Origin: Spiribacter roseus
GTDB taxonomy: Bacteria > Pseudomonadota > Gammaproteobacteria > Nitrococcales > Nitrococcaceae
Assembly: GCF_002813635.1 (NCBI RefSeq)
Contig: NZ_CP016382.1
Coordinates: forward strand, 1,709,001-1,773,000
DNA length: 64,000 nucleotides
Direction of reading: 5' to 3'
Below, in pieces: positions 54,670 through 64,000 of this stretch. Position 1 is the stretch's first letter. Each line of letters opens with the position of its first letter. The notes beneath the pieces were generated by a model, which was not told where the DNA came from, did not search any database, and worked only from the letters and a program-made list of their open reading frames with translations. Position numbers and translations under genes: made by a program.

Positions 54670-56756
54670 TCAAGCCGACTCCGGCAGGGCCGAGACATCG
54701 GCGATCGCCAGGAACTGGTCCTGGAGCCGCTGCAGCAGGGCCAGACGGTTGGCCTGAATGGCCGGGTCGTCGCTCATCACCATGACCTGGTCAAAAAACC
54801 GGTCAACGGGCTCGCGCAGCTCCGCCAGCTGGGCCAGTGCCTCGCTGTAGGCGCCGCGCTGGATGAGGGCCTCCACCGCCGGGGCACGCGACTCCAGGGC
54901 GCTCTCCAATGCCTGCTCCGCGGGTTCATCCAGTCGTGTCTTGTCCACCGTCGCAGGGATGTCAGAGCCGGCCTTGCGCAGGATATTGCGGATCCGCTTG
55001 TTGGCCGCTGCCAGGCTGCCGGCCGCGGGCAGTCGGGCAAAGTCGTGACAGGCCCGCAGGCGGCGGTCGAAATCCAGCGGCGTCAGTGTTCCGGGGGCGC
55101 GTACCGAGCGCACCGCTTCGAACAGCTCGGCGCCGTAACCCGCCTCCTGGTAGACGCCGCGCAGCCGCTCGAGGCAGAACTCCACCAGCGGCTCGACCTG
55201 CTCGGCCGCGGCCAGCGCCGCTGGCTGCTGCGCCGCCGCGGCCTGAAAAAGCGCCGCCAGGTCGATGGCATGTTCGCCCTCAATGAGGCTGCGCAGCAGA
55301 CCCACGGCAGCGCGCCGCAGCGCGAAGGGGTCCTTGGCGCCGGTGGGCGCCTTGCCGATGGCGAAGATACCCACCAGCGTGTCGGCGCGTTCCGCCACCG
55401 CCAGCAGCCGCCCCAGCGGTGAGGCGGCCACGGCATCGGCGGCAAAGCGCGGTTGATAGATCTCATCCAGCGCCGCCGCCACGGCTGCCGCCTCGCTGTC
55501 CTCGCGGGCGTAATAGCGCCCCATCACGCCCTGCAGCTCGGGGAATTCGTCGACCATTTCGGTCAGCAGATCGGCCTTGGCCAGCCGGGCGGCACGCTGG
55601 GCCTGATGGGCGTCGGTCTCGAAGCGCTCGGCGTACCGGGCCGCCAGCGCCGCCACCCGAGCGGACTTCTCCGCGATGCTGCCGAGCTGTTTCTGGAACA
55701 CCACCTGTTCCAGGGCGGGCAGGCGCGATTCCAGCGACCGGGCCCGATCCTGGTCCCAGAAAAACGCCGCATCCGCGAGCCGCGGCCGGATCACCCGCTC
55801 ATTGCCGGCGATGACCCGTGCCGGGTCGCGGCTGTCGATGTTGGCGACGGTGATGAACCGCGGCAGCAGATGACCGTCCGCGTCACGCACCGGGAAGTAG
55901 CGCTGGTGGCCCTGCATGCTCGAGATCAGCGCCTCGGGCGGGACCCGCAGGAAGGCCTCGTCGAAACTGCCCGACAGCACCACCGGCCATTCCACCAGGG
56001 CATTCACCTCATCGAGCAGTTCGGTGTCGATGACCGCATGGCCGCCGATTGCCTCGCCCTCGGCGCGGACACCCTCAAGAATGTGATCGCGCCGGTCGGT
56101 GCGATCGACCAGTACATGGGCGGCGCGCATGGCGGCGGTGTAGTCGCCGGCATCGGCCAGGCTCACCGGGCCGGGATGATGGAAGCGGTGGCCACGGCTG
56201 TCGCGGCCGCTGGCGACACCGAAGACTTCCGTCGGCACCACCGCCTGATCGAGCATCAACACCACCCAGTGCACCGGGCGCACGAACTCGCTGCTCTGAT
56301 CCCCCCAGCGCATGCGCTTGGGAATGGGCAGCTGGGTGAGGGCATGGTCGATCAGCGCCGGCAGCAGCGCGTCGGTATCCCGCCCCGTTTCGGTGCCACG
56401 GTGGACCAGCCAGGCGCCTTCGTCGGTCTCAAGGGTCTCGAGCTGATCGACGTCCACCCCGCAGGATCGGGCGAACCCCTCCGCGGCGCGGGTGGGGGCC
56501 CCCGCTTCATCAAAGGCCACCGCCCGGGCCGGGCCGCGCCGCTCGAAGTCGCGATCGGGCTGACGCCGGGCCACCGCCTCGATCTGCACCGCCAGCCGTC
56601 GCGGTGCGCCCAGGGCGCGGACCTCACCGTGGCTGACCCCGGCCCGGTCCAGACCATCGGCCACTGCGGCGGCCAGGCGGTCACTCAGGGTATCGAGGGC
56701 GCCGGGCGGGAGCTCTTCCATGCCCAGCTCAAAAAGCAGCGTCGCCGTTGCCCCGC

Positions 56757-56760
<4 letters not shown>
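54670..56760 (-). CDS. glyS: Glycyl-tRNA synthetase beta subunit
   Basis: tRNA-recognition subunit of the heterotetrameric GlyRS. 696 residues from ATG 56760 ([20 protein letters not shown]), overlapping the glyQ stop by 4 bases. It has the conserved [18 protein letters not shown], an HD-like middle region and a C-terminal anticodon-binding DALR-like domain ([22 protein letters not shown] in part). Confidence 0.97.
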
Positions 56761-57662
<902 letters not shown>

Positions 57663-57694
57663 CGATGCTCTCCAGCAAAACGGCGAAAGCGGAA

Positions 57695-57724
57695 AGTATA
57701 GCCCGCCCGCGCCATCCCTGTCAG
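57695..57724 (-). promoter_or_regulatory. Sigma70-type promoter of glyQ-glyS-gmhB-plsC
   Basis: On the minus strand CTGACA (57719-57724, 5 of 6) and TATACT (57695-57700, 5 of 6) are 18 bases apart, about 33 bases before the glyQ ATG. Confidence 0.7.
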
Positions 57725-57743
57725 GCAGCCCGCCGGCGCCCAA

Positions 57744-57807
57744 TGCACGGTATTGGTGCGTTTGCACCACCAAACGCGTTAAGGTGGTGCATGCACCCGG
57801 ATGATGC
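57744..57807 (+). promoter_or_regulatory. NtrC-binding region upstream of glnA
   Basis: TGCACGGTATTGGTGC (57744-57759) fits the NtrC pattern TGCAC-N6-GGTGC. TGCACCCGGATGATGC (57792-57807) fits it with one mismatch in the right arm. Between them TGCACCACC and GGTGGTGCA form a 9-bp inverted repeat spaced by 11 bases. The sites lie roughly 50-110 bases upstream of the sigma54 promoter, a normal enhancer distance. Confidence 0.7.
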
Positions 57808-57853
57808 CCGGAATCGGTCACGGCAGGGCCCGTTTTGGTGCACCTCGGCGGGT

Positions 57854-57869
57854 TGGCACGGAAAATGCT
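57854..57869 (+). promoter_or_regulatory. Sigma54 promoter of glnA
   Basis: TGGCACG-N5-TGCT has the invariant GG (57855-57856) and GC (57867-57868) exactly 10 bases apart and matches the -24/-12 consensus except for one base. It lies about 45 bases upstream of the glnA ATG. Confidence 0.85.
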
Positions 57870-57913
57870 TATCCCCGTGGGACTTTTCAATGAACATGAC
57901 TGGAGGCCGAACG

Positions 57914-59329
57914 ATGGCTCACACCGCCGACGACGTTCTTGCGATGATCAAGGACAACGAGGTCCGCTTTGTGGATCTGCGTTTCACCGACCCCAAGGGC
58001 AAGCAGCAGCACGTGACGCTGCCGGCCCACGCCGTGGATGCCGATCTCTTCACCGAGGGGAAGATGTTCGACGGCTCGTCAATCGATGGCTGGAAGGGCA
58101 TCAACGAGTCGGACATGATCCTCATGCCCGATGCCGATACCGCCATGCTCGACCCGTTCTTCGACGACATGACCCTGACGCTGGTCTGCCAGATCATCGA
58201 GCCCAACACCATGCAGGGCTATGGCCGGGATCCGCGCTCCATCGCCCAGCGCGCCGAGGCGTATCTGCAGTCCACCGGCATCGGTGATGTGGCCTACTTC
58301 GGGCCCGAGAACGAGTTCTTCGTGTTTGATGACGTGCGCTACGGCACCAACATGAGCGGCTCTTTCTACAAGATCGACTCCGAGGAAGCCGACTGGAACA
58401 CCGAGAAGGTCTACCCCGACGGCAACATGGGCCATCGCCCGGGCGTAAAGGGCGGCTATTTTCCGGTCCCGCCGGTGGACAGCCTTCATGACATGCGCTC
58501 GGCCATGCTCGAGTGCCTGACCGAAGTGGGCATGACCACCGAGGTGCACCATCATGAGGTGGCCACCGCCGGGCAGTGCGAGATCGGTGTCGGCTTCAAT
58601 ACCCTGGTCAAAAAGGCCGACGAGGTGCAGACCCTCAAGTATGTGGTGCACAACGTGGCCGCGGCCTACGGGAAGACGGCGACGTTCATGCCCAAGCCGG
58701 TCGTGGGTGACAACGGCAGCGGCATGCACGTCCATCAATCCATCGGCAAGACCGGCGAGATGCTGTTTGCCGGTGATCAGTACGGCGGCCTGTCCGAGAC
58801 GGCGCTCTACTACATCGGTGGTCTGATCAAGCACGCCAAGGCCATCAACGCCTTCGCCAACGCCTCGACCAACAGCTACAAGCGTCTGGTCCCCGGCTTT
58901 GAGGCGCCGGTGCTGCTGGCCTACTCGGCCCGCAACCGCTCGGCGTCGGTGCGCATCCCGTGGGTGGCCAATCCCAAGGCCCGGCGGATCGAGCTGCGCT
59001 TCCCGGACAGCACCGCCAACCCGTATCTGTGCTTTGCCGCGATGCTGATGGCCGGCCTTGACGGCATTCAGAACAAGATCCATCCCGGCGATGCCATGGA
59101 CAAGGACCTCTACGATCTGCCGCCCGAGGAAGAGGCCGAGATCGACAAGGTCGCGTTCTCGCTGGAAGAGGCTTTGGACGCGCTCGACAAGGACCGTGAG
59201 TTCCTCAAGGTCGGCGGCGTGTTCACCGATGATTCCATCGACGGCTACATCGACCTCAAGCGCGAGGACGTGCAGCAGCTGCGGATGACGACGCACCCGA
59301 TCGAGTTCGATCTCTACTACAGCGTCTGA
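57914..59329 (+). CDS. glnA: Glutamine synthetase type I
   Basis: Assimilates ammonium into glutamine. 471 residues from ATG 57914 ([20 protein letters not shown]) with GGAGG upstream. Beta-Grasp domain with [11 protein letters not shown], signature [17 protein letters not shown], the ATP-binding [16 protein letters not shown], the glutamate-binding NRSASVRIP and the adenylylation site DLYDLPPEE near the C-terminus, so activity should be controlled by GlnE. Followed by an intrinsic terminator and ntrB. Confidence 0.98.
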   Translation: MAHTADDVLAMIKDNEVRFVDLRFTDPKGKQQHVTLPAHAVDADLFTEGKMFDGSSIDGWKGINESDMILMPDADTAMLDPFFDDMTLTLVCQIIEPNTMQGYGRDPRSIAQRAEAYLQSTGIGDVAYFGPENEFFVFDDVRYGTNMSGSFYKIDSEEADWNTEKVYPDGNMGHRPGVKGGYFPVPPVDSLHDMRSAMLECLTEVGMTTEVHHHEVATAGQCEIGVGFNTLVKKADEVQTLKYVVHNVAAAYGKTATFMPKPVVGDNGSGMHVHQSIGKTGEMLFAGDQYGGLSETALYYIGGLIKHAKAINAFANASTNSYKRLVPGFEAPVLLAYSARNRSASVRIPWVANPKARRIELRFPDSTANPYLCFAAMLMAGLDGIQNKIHPGDAMDKDLYDLPPEEEAEIDKVAFSLEEALDALDKDREFLKVGGVFTDDSIDGYIDLKREDVQQLRMTTHPIEFDLYYSV

Positions 59330-59362
59330 TCGGCGTCGATCGCGGAGACGGTCGCATGAAGA

Positions 59363-59390
59363 CCCCCGCCTCCGCGGGGGTTTTTTCTTT
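59363..59390 (+). terminator. Intrinsic terminator after glnA
   Basis: CCCCCGC (59363-59369) pairs with GCGGGGG (59374-59380) across a CTCC loop, followed by TTTTTTCTTT. It separates glnA from ntrBC, so regulator expression would depend on partial readthrough or a promoter I cannot see. Confidence 0.9.
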
Positions 59391-59403
59391 AATGAGGTCG
59401 ATG

Positions 59404-60459
59404 ATGACGGATGCGATGCCAATCGATGCCCGTGAGATTCTCGATAATCTGACCCGGGCGGTGGTGGCGATCGATGATGAGCGCCGGATCGTGCGCATGA
59501 ACGCCGCGGCCGAATCGCTTCTGCACGTCAGCAGCCGTCAGGCGCTGGGCGAACCGCTGATGCAGTTCCTGCCGGCGCTGCAGGTCCTGGACGAGGCCAT
59601 CGAACAGGCCTTCTCCCAGGCGGCCAGCTACACCGAGCGCGAGATGCGGCTGACCCTGGGCCCGGACCGCACCATTACCGTCGACTGTGCGATCACTCCG
59701 CTGGAAACGGTCAATGTCCTGTTGCTGGAATTCGAACAGCTCGACCGGCACCTGCGGATTTCCCGCGAGAACCGGCTGATCGCCCAGAACCAGGCCATCC
59801 GCGAGCTGATCCGCGGCCTGGCCCATGAGATCAAGAACCCGCTGGGGGGCCTGCGCGGCGCCGCCCAGTTGCTTGAGTCCGAGCTCTCGGACGAGGATCA
59901 GCGGGAGTACACGCGCATCATCATCAGCGAGGCGGATCGCCTGCGCACCCTTGTGAATGGCCTGCTGGGTCCGGATTCGCGCATCGAGCATGCTCCCACC
60001 AACCTCCACGAGGTGCTCGAGCATGTGCGCAGCCTGGCCGTGGTGGAGGCGCCGGCCGGCGTCGAGATCCGGCGCGATTACGACCCCAGCATTCCCGTGA
60101 CGCGGGCGGCCAGCGATCAGCTGATCCAGGCGCTGCTCAACCTTGTCCGCAACGCCCTGCAGGCGCTGGGCGAGACCGGCACGATCACGCTGCAGACCCG
60201 CACGCAGCGGCGCTTCACCATCGGCGACCGGCAGCATCGGCTGGTGGCGCGCATTGATGTCGTGGATGACGGACCGGGTATCACCCCGGCCATGCAGGAT
60301 CAGATTTTCTACCCGATGGTGACCGGACGCGCCGAGGGCAGCGGCATCGGGCTGCCGATCGCCCAGAACCTGGTGAATCAGCACGGCGGGCTGATCGAGT
60401 GCACCAGCGAGCCGGGGCACACCGTTTTCACTGTCTGGTTACCCCTGGAGGACGCCTGA
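59404..60459 (+). CDS. ntrB: Nitrogen regulation sensor kinase NtrB (GlnL)
   Basis: Soluble histidine kinase/phosphatase that controls NtrC in response to PII. 351 residues: PAS domain (about 10-110), dimerisation helix with H141 in GLAHEIKNPLGGLRGAAQLLE in part, then the HATPase_c domain (NLVRNALQAL, VDDGPGIT, GSGIGLPIAQNL). I start at ATG 59404 with GAGG six bases upstream; upstream in-frame codons fall in the glnA terminator. Confidence 0.95.
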   Translation: MTDAMPIDAREILDNLTRAVVAIDDERRIVRMNAAAESLLHVSSRQALGEPLMQFLPALQVLDEAIEQAFSQAASYTEREMRLTLGPDRTITVDCAITPLETVNVLLLEFEQLDRHLRISRENRLIAQNQAIRELIRGLAHEIKNPLGGLRGAAQLLESELSDEDQREYTRIIISEADRLRTLVNGLLGPDSRIEHAPTNLHEVLEHVRSLAVVEAPAGVEIRRDYDPSIPVTRAASDQLIQALLNLVRNALQALGETGTITLQTRTQRRFTIGDRQHRLVARIDVVDDGPGITPAMQDQIFYPMVTGRAEGSGIGLPIAQNLVNQHGGLIECTSEPGHTVFTVWLPLEDA

Positions 60460-61862
60460 TGGCTGACGCGATCAATGTATGGATCATCGATGACGACCGC
60501 TCCATCCGCTGGGTCCTGAAAAAGGCCCTCGAGCGGGACGGTATGCAGGCCGTGGATTTTGAGACCGGCGAGGCGGCGCTCGCCGCCCTCGAGTCGGATC
60601 CGCCGGATGTGCTGATCACCGACATCCGCATGCCCCGCCTGGATGGGCTGGCGCTGATGAAACGGGTGCATGGCGTGGATCCCGAGCTGCCGGTGATCGT
60701 GATGACCGCGCACTCCGATCTGGATGCCGCGGTGTCGGCTTACGAGGGCGGGGCGTTCGAATACCTGCCGAAGCCCTTCGATGTCGAGGAGGCCATCGAC
60801 CTGGTGCGGCGTGCCGCCGCCGCGGTGCGCAGCAGTGCACCGGCGGACGAACCGGGCGGGCGGATGCCCGAGATCATCGGCGAGGCCCCGGCCATGCAGG
60901 AGGTGTTCCGGGCCATCGGGCGGCTGTCACGCTCCAACATCACGGTGCTGATCAACGGCGAGTCGGGGACCGGCAAGGAGCTGGTGGCCGGCTCGCTGCA
61001 CCGCCACAGCCCGCGGGCCGACAAGCCGTTCATTGCCCTGAACATGGCCGCCATCCCCCGCGATCTGATGGAGTCGGAACTGTTCGGCCACGAAAAGGGC
61101 GCGTTCACCGGCGCCCATCAGGTCCGCCGCGGGCGTTTCGAGCAGGCCAACGGCGGGACGCTGTTTCTCGACGAGATCGGCGACATGCCCGCCGAACTCC
61201 AGACCCGGCTGCTGCGCGTGCTCGCCGACGGCGAGTTCTACCGCGTCGGTGCGCATACGCCCATGCAGGTGGACGTGCGCATCATCGCCGCTACCCACCA
61301 GAACCTGGATGAGCTGGTCGCGGACGGCCGTTTTCGCGAGGACCTGTTCCATCGGCTCAACGTCATCCGCATCCACTGCCCGGCACTGCGCGAGCGTCAG
61401 GCGGATATCCCCGGCCTGGCGGATCACTTCCTGCGCCGCGCGGCGCGCGAGCTCAACGTTGAGCCCAAACAGCTGACCCCCGAGGTGGAGCGCCGGCTGC
61501 AGGCCCTGCCCTGGCCCGGCAACGTCCGCGAGCTGGAGAACACCTGCCGCTGGCTCACGGTCATGGCCAGCGGCCGCCGGGTGGAGATGGAGGACCTGCC
61601 CCCGGAGCTTGCCGGTGTGGATGACCCGGCGCCGGCCAATGGCCCCGCCGACTGGGAAAGCGCGCTGGCGCGCTGGGCGGATCAGCAGGCGGCCGGGCAG
61701 GATGATGGCGCGTTGGCCGCCGCCCATGGCCGCCTCGAGCGGGTGCTGATCGAGGCCGCCCTGCGTCGCACCGGCGGGCGTCGCCAGGATGCCGCCCGGC
61801 TGCTGGGCTGGGGGCGCAATACCCTGACGCGCAAGATCCGGGATCTGCAGATGCGGGTATAA
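60459..61862 (+). CDS. ntrC: Nitrogen regulation response regulator NtrC (GlnG)
   Basis: Sigma54-dependent activator. 467 residues: receiver domain with phospho-acceptor D55 (VLITDIRMP), AAA+ domain with Walker A GESGTGKE, the sigma54-contact loop GAFTGA, Walker B GGTLFLDEIGD, and a C-terminal Fis-type helix-turn-helix (GGRRQDAARLLGWGRNTLTRKI in part). Start overlaps the ntrB stop by one base (TGATG), with GGAGG upstream. Its likely sites lie before glnA. Confidence 0.96.
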   Translation: MADAINVWIIDDDRSIRWVLKKALERDGMQAVDFETGEAALAALESDPPDVLITDIRMPRLDGLALMKRVHGVDPELPVIVMTAHSDLDAAVSAYEGGAFEYLPKPFDVEEAIDLVRRAAAAVRSSAPADEPGGRMPEIIGEAPAMQEVFRAIGRLSRSNITVLINGESGTGKELVAGSLHRHSPRADKPFIALNMAAIPRDLMESELFGHEKGAFTGAHQVRRGRFEQANGGTLFLDEIGDMPAELQTRLLRVLADGEFYRVGAHTPMQVDVRIIAATHQNLDELVADGRFREDLFHRLNVIRIHCPALRERQADIPGLADHFLRRAARELNVEPKQLTPEVERRLQALPWPGNVRELENTCRWLTVMASGRRVEMEDLPPELAGVDDPAPANGPADWESALARWADQQAAGQDDGALAAAHGRLERVLIEAALRRTGGRRQDAARLLGWGRNTLTRKIRDLQMRV

Positions 61863-61863
61863 T
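61858..61863 (+). promoter_or_regulatory. -10 element of trmL, overlapping the ntrC stop
   Basis: A perfect TATAAT spans the ntrC TAA and ends 7 bases before the trmL ATG. No Shine-Dalgarno precedes that ATG, so the expected start point would give a leaderless mRNA. No strong -35 is visible. Confidence 0.5.
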
Positions 61864-61870
61864 CCCGCGC

Positions 61871-62347
61871 ATGCTGCCCCATGTCGTATTGCACAGCCCC
61901 GAGATCCCGCCCAACGCCGGCAATGTCATCCGGCTCTGCGCCAACAGTGGCGCCCGTCTGCATCTGATCCGGCCGCTGGGGTTCGTGCTCGACGACCGGC
62001 GCATGCGCCGGGCGGGACTGGATTACCATGAATTCGCTCGTCTGCAGGTGCACGCCGACTATGCGGCGTTTCTCGCCGCCGTGGCGCCGGCGCGGGTCTG
62101 GGCGCTGACCACGGGTGGGCGGGTGCGTTTTGATCGACCGGATTACCGCCCCGATGATGCGCTGCTGTTTGGCAGTGAGACCGCGGGCCTGCCGGAGGCG
62201 GTGATGGCGCGCATTCCGCCTGAGCAGCGGCTGCGCCTGCCGATGCAGCCCGGCAACCGTAGCCTCAATCTGTCCAACAGCGTGGCGGTCACGGTTTATG
62301 AGGCGTGGCGACAGCAGGACTTTGCCGGCAGCGTCGCGATCGACTGA
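61871..62347 (+). CDS. trmL: tRNA (cytidine/uridine34-2'-O)-methyltransferase TrmL
   Basis: SPOUT-family enzyme that methylates the wobble ribose of tRNA-Leu. 158 residues with the SPOUT motifs EIPPNAGNVIRLCANSGARLHLI in part, LLFGSETAGLPE and LPMQPGNRSLNLSNSVAV, which forms the SAM-binding knot. It abuts the convergent gpsA with one base between stops. Confidence 0.95.
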   Translation: MLPHVVLHSPEIPPNAGNVIRLCANSGARLHLIRPLGFVLDDRRMRRAGLDYHEFARLQVHADYAAFLAAVAPARVWALTTGGRVRFDRPDYRPDDALLFGSETAGLPEAVMARIPPEQRLRLPMQPGNRSLNLSNSVAVTVYEAWRQQDFAGSVAID

Positions 62348-62348
62348 T

Positions 62349-63356
62349 TCAGGTCCCGAGGTCGTCGAACTCCGGGCCGGGGCGCCGGGCCATCAGCGCC
62401 GTCGCCGCATCGATGGGGGTGCAGGTGCCCCCGACCACCGACTCGACGGCACTGCAGATGGGCAGCTCCACGCCCAGCCGTTGCGCCATCCCGCCCACTT
62501 CGACGGCGGTGCGCACGCCCTCGACCACTTCGCCGATGCGCGCGGTGGCGGTGTCAATGGACTCCCCCCGCCCCAGCGCCAGGCCCATCCGGCGGTTGCG
62601 CGACTGATCATCGGTACAGGTCAGCATCAGGTCGCCCAGGCCGGCGAGCCCGGTGAGGGTGCGGTCATCCGCGCCCAGCGCCGCCCCCAGCCGGCGCACT
62701 TCAGCGAGTCCCCGGGTCACCAGCCCGCTGCGGGCATTGGCGCCAAAACCCAGGCCGTCGGCAATGCCGGTGGCAATGGCGAGGATATTCTTGACCGCGC
62801 CGCCCAGCCCCACACCGATGCGGTCATCGCTGCGATAGACGCGGAAACGCGGGTCATGGAAGTCGTCGCAGAGGCGCTCGGTAACGGCCCGGTCGCGGCC
62901 GGCCAGGACCACGGCGGTAGGCAGGCCGGCGGCCACCTCGCCGGCAAAGCTCGGCCCGGACAGTGCGGCCAGCGGCCGGTCCGGTAGGGCGGCGGCCGCC
63001 ACGTCGTGGAGCAGTCCGCCATTGGCGTTGTCGAGACCCTTGGTGGCCCACATGACCGGGATCCCGGTAGCGATGACCGGCGCGAGGGTCTGGACCGTGG
63101 CGGCAAAGGCATGACTGGGCACGGCGATCAGCACCGTGTCGGCGCCGTCCACCGCAGCGCTCAGACTGACGGTCGGCCGGATGGCCGCCGGCAGCGGATG
63201 GTCGCCCAGATGGCGCGGGTTGCGCCGGGTGTCCGCCATGGCCCGCACGGTGGCCGGATCATGCGCCCAGAGGCGGACCGCATGGCCGTTACGCGCCAGC
63301 ACGAGGGCCAGCGCCGTGCCCCACGAGCCGGCGCCCAGCACCGCGTAATCCGCCAC
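62349..63356 (-). CDS. gpsA: Glycerol-3-phosphate dehydrogenase [NAD(P)+]
   Basis: Makes sn-glycerol-3-phosphate for phospholipids. 335 residues with the nucleotide-binding VLGAGSWGTALALVLARNGH, WATKGLDNANGG, LSGPSFAGEVAAGLPT and the catalytic lysine region GGAVKNILAIATGIADGLG. Start is GTG 63356, four bases after the secB stop. The secB-gpsA pair is conserved. Confidence 0.97.
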   Translation of the reverse strand: MADYAVLGAGSWGTALALVLARNGHAVRLWAHDPATVRAMADTRRNPRHLGDHPLPAAIRPTVSLSAAVDGADTVLIAVPSHAFAATVQTLAPVIATGIPVMWATKGLDNANGGLLHDVAAAALPDRPLAALSGPSFAGEVAAGLPTAVVLAGRDRAVTERLCDDFHDPRFRVYRSDDRIGVGLGGAVKNILAIATGIADGLGFGANARSGLVTRGLAEVRRLGAALGADDRTLTGLAGLGDLMLTCTDDQSRNRRMGLALGRGESIDTATARIGEVVEGVRTAVEVGGMAQRLGVELPICSAVESVVGGTCTPIDAATALMARRPGPEFDDLGT

Positions 63357-63360
63357 CGCG

Positions 63361-63882
63361 CTACTCCGGGGTGCCGGCTTCCTCGCCGCCGGTCTGCGCC
63401 TGGGCGTTGGCGTTCTGCTGGCGCTGGCGGGCGTAGAGCGCGTCGAAGTTGACCGGTGACAGGGTCATGGGCGGAAATCCGGCCTTACCGGTCAGATCGC
63501 TCACCGCTTCGCGGGCGTAGGCGAACAGCACCCCCGGGCAGTATGCCCCGAGCAGCTGGTCGGTGGCGTTGTCCTCGAAGCCGGTGACGGTAAACAGCCC
63601 CGCCTGGTGCACCTCGCAGAGATAGGCGGTCTTATCCTCGACCGTGGCGGTCACGGTGACCGTCAGGACCACCTCGTGCAGGCCCTCGCCGACGGAATTG
63701 CGACGCGTATTGAGCTCGACCCGCGCCTCGGGCTTCCAGGACTGGGTAAAGACCTCGGGGGCGCCGGGGGTCTCCAGCGAGCCGTCCTTGAGATAGATCT
63801 TCTGGATGGTGAACTGCTGCGGGTTGGCATTTTCGCTGGCGGCTTGGCCGTTGCCCGCGCCGGCGTTGTCTGTCTCGGCCAT
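63361..63882 (-). CDS. secB: Protein-export chaperone SecB
   Basis: Tetrameric chaperone that keeps preproteins unfolded and delivers them to SecA. 173 residues with FTIQKIYLKDGSLETPGAP, the SecA-interacting acidic patch, YLCEVHQAGLFTVTGF and the C-terminal GFPPMTLSPVNFDALYARQ. CAGGAG precedes ATG 63882. The C-terminal tail (QTGGEEAGTPE) lacks the zinc-binding-like basic stretch, as is usual. Confidence 0.97.
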   Translation of the reverse strand: MAETDNAGAGNGQAASENANPQQFTIQKIYLKDGSLETPGAPEVFTQSWKPEARVELNTRRNSVGEGLHEVVLTVTVTATVEDKTAYLCEVHQAGLFTVTGFEDNATDQLLGAYCPGVLFAYAREAVSDLTGKAGFPPMTLSPVNFDALYARQRQQNANAQAQTGGEEAGTPE

Positions 63883-63920
63883 GGTATCTCCTGGGTCCTG
63901 ATCGATGGTGAGTGGGTGGC

Positions 63921-64000
63921 TCAGCCGCGCCCCTCGGTGGGCAGGCTCGCCTCGCGCCAGGCATTGATCCCGCCGCGCAGCTGCCGGACGTCCGACCAGC
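63921..64000 (-). CDS. Rhodanese-like domain protein (5' end outside window)
   Basis: Only the last 25 residues are inside the window (WSDVRQLRGGINAWREASLP then TEGRG and a stop). LRGGINAWREASLPTE is the characteristic end of a rhodanese-like domain, in which a GG..W..A.LP segment closes the fold. A rhodanese gene upstream of secB is common (YibN type), normally with grxC between; here no grxC intervenes. Confidence 0.75.
   Translation of the reverse strand, partial: WSDVRQLRGGINAWREASLPTEGRG

Overview
The window is 64 kb of dense, GC-rich bacterial chromosome spanning the replication origin of a gammaproteobacterium. Gene order (rpmH-rnpA-yidD-yidC-mnmE-mnmG-rsmG-parA-parB-atp on one side of dnaA; dnaN-recF-gyrB on the other), system II cytochrome c maturation beside cytochrome c4, and uvrD-polA-engB fit an Ectothiorhodospiraceae-like organism (Spiribacter, Halorhodospira or Alkalilimnicola relatives). 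The genus is a guess. Many stop/start overlaps and convergent genes that share their 3' ends suggest a compact genome. I saw no tRNA, rRNA, CRISPR array, prophage or transposase gene.

Layout. 1-7664: rho (cut by the window edge), trxA, cysQ, a class I PHA synthase (phaC) bracketed by two near-identical 231-bp inverted repeats, and the YbbAP exporter. 7690-20463: tesA, an endonuclease/exonuclease/phosphatase protein, dsbA, ccsA/resB, cytochrome c4, engB, then polA, uvrD and oxyR. Between polA and engB lies a probable small RNA with three C-rich hairpin loops. 20529-28837: zinc uptake genes znuA/znuCB around a Zur-like operator, a small PAS protein, metC, ohr, a FAH-family enzyme with a DUF4864-like lipobox-free exported protein, an SRPBCC-LOV gene pair (probable blue-light sensor), and an unassigned permease. 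28857-39066: glmS, glmU and the complete nine-gene atp operon with a good sigma70 promoter. 39063-46991: parB to rpmH. 47164-53397: dnaA (TTG start), probable oriC, dnaN, recF carrying two parS sites, gyrB. 53378-57662: glyQ-glyS-gmhB-plsC. 57744-61862: glnA behind a sigma54/NtrC promoter, then ntrB-ntrC. 61871-64000: trmL, gpsA, secB and the end of a rhodanese gene.

How it works together. Genes left of dnaA run mostly leftward and those right of it mostly rightward, as expected for bidirectional replication from the dnaA-dnaN gap. ParA, ParB and the two parS sites form the origin segregation system. The glnA-ntrB-ntrC block is a self-contained nitrogen-control module. The least ordinary parts are the C-rich small RNA, the LOV/SRPBCC operon with a cysteine-less LOV-like paralogue 3.5 kb away, and the inverted repeats around phaC.
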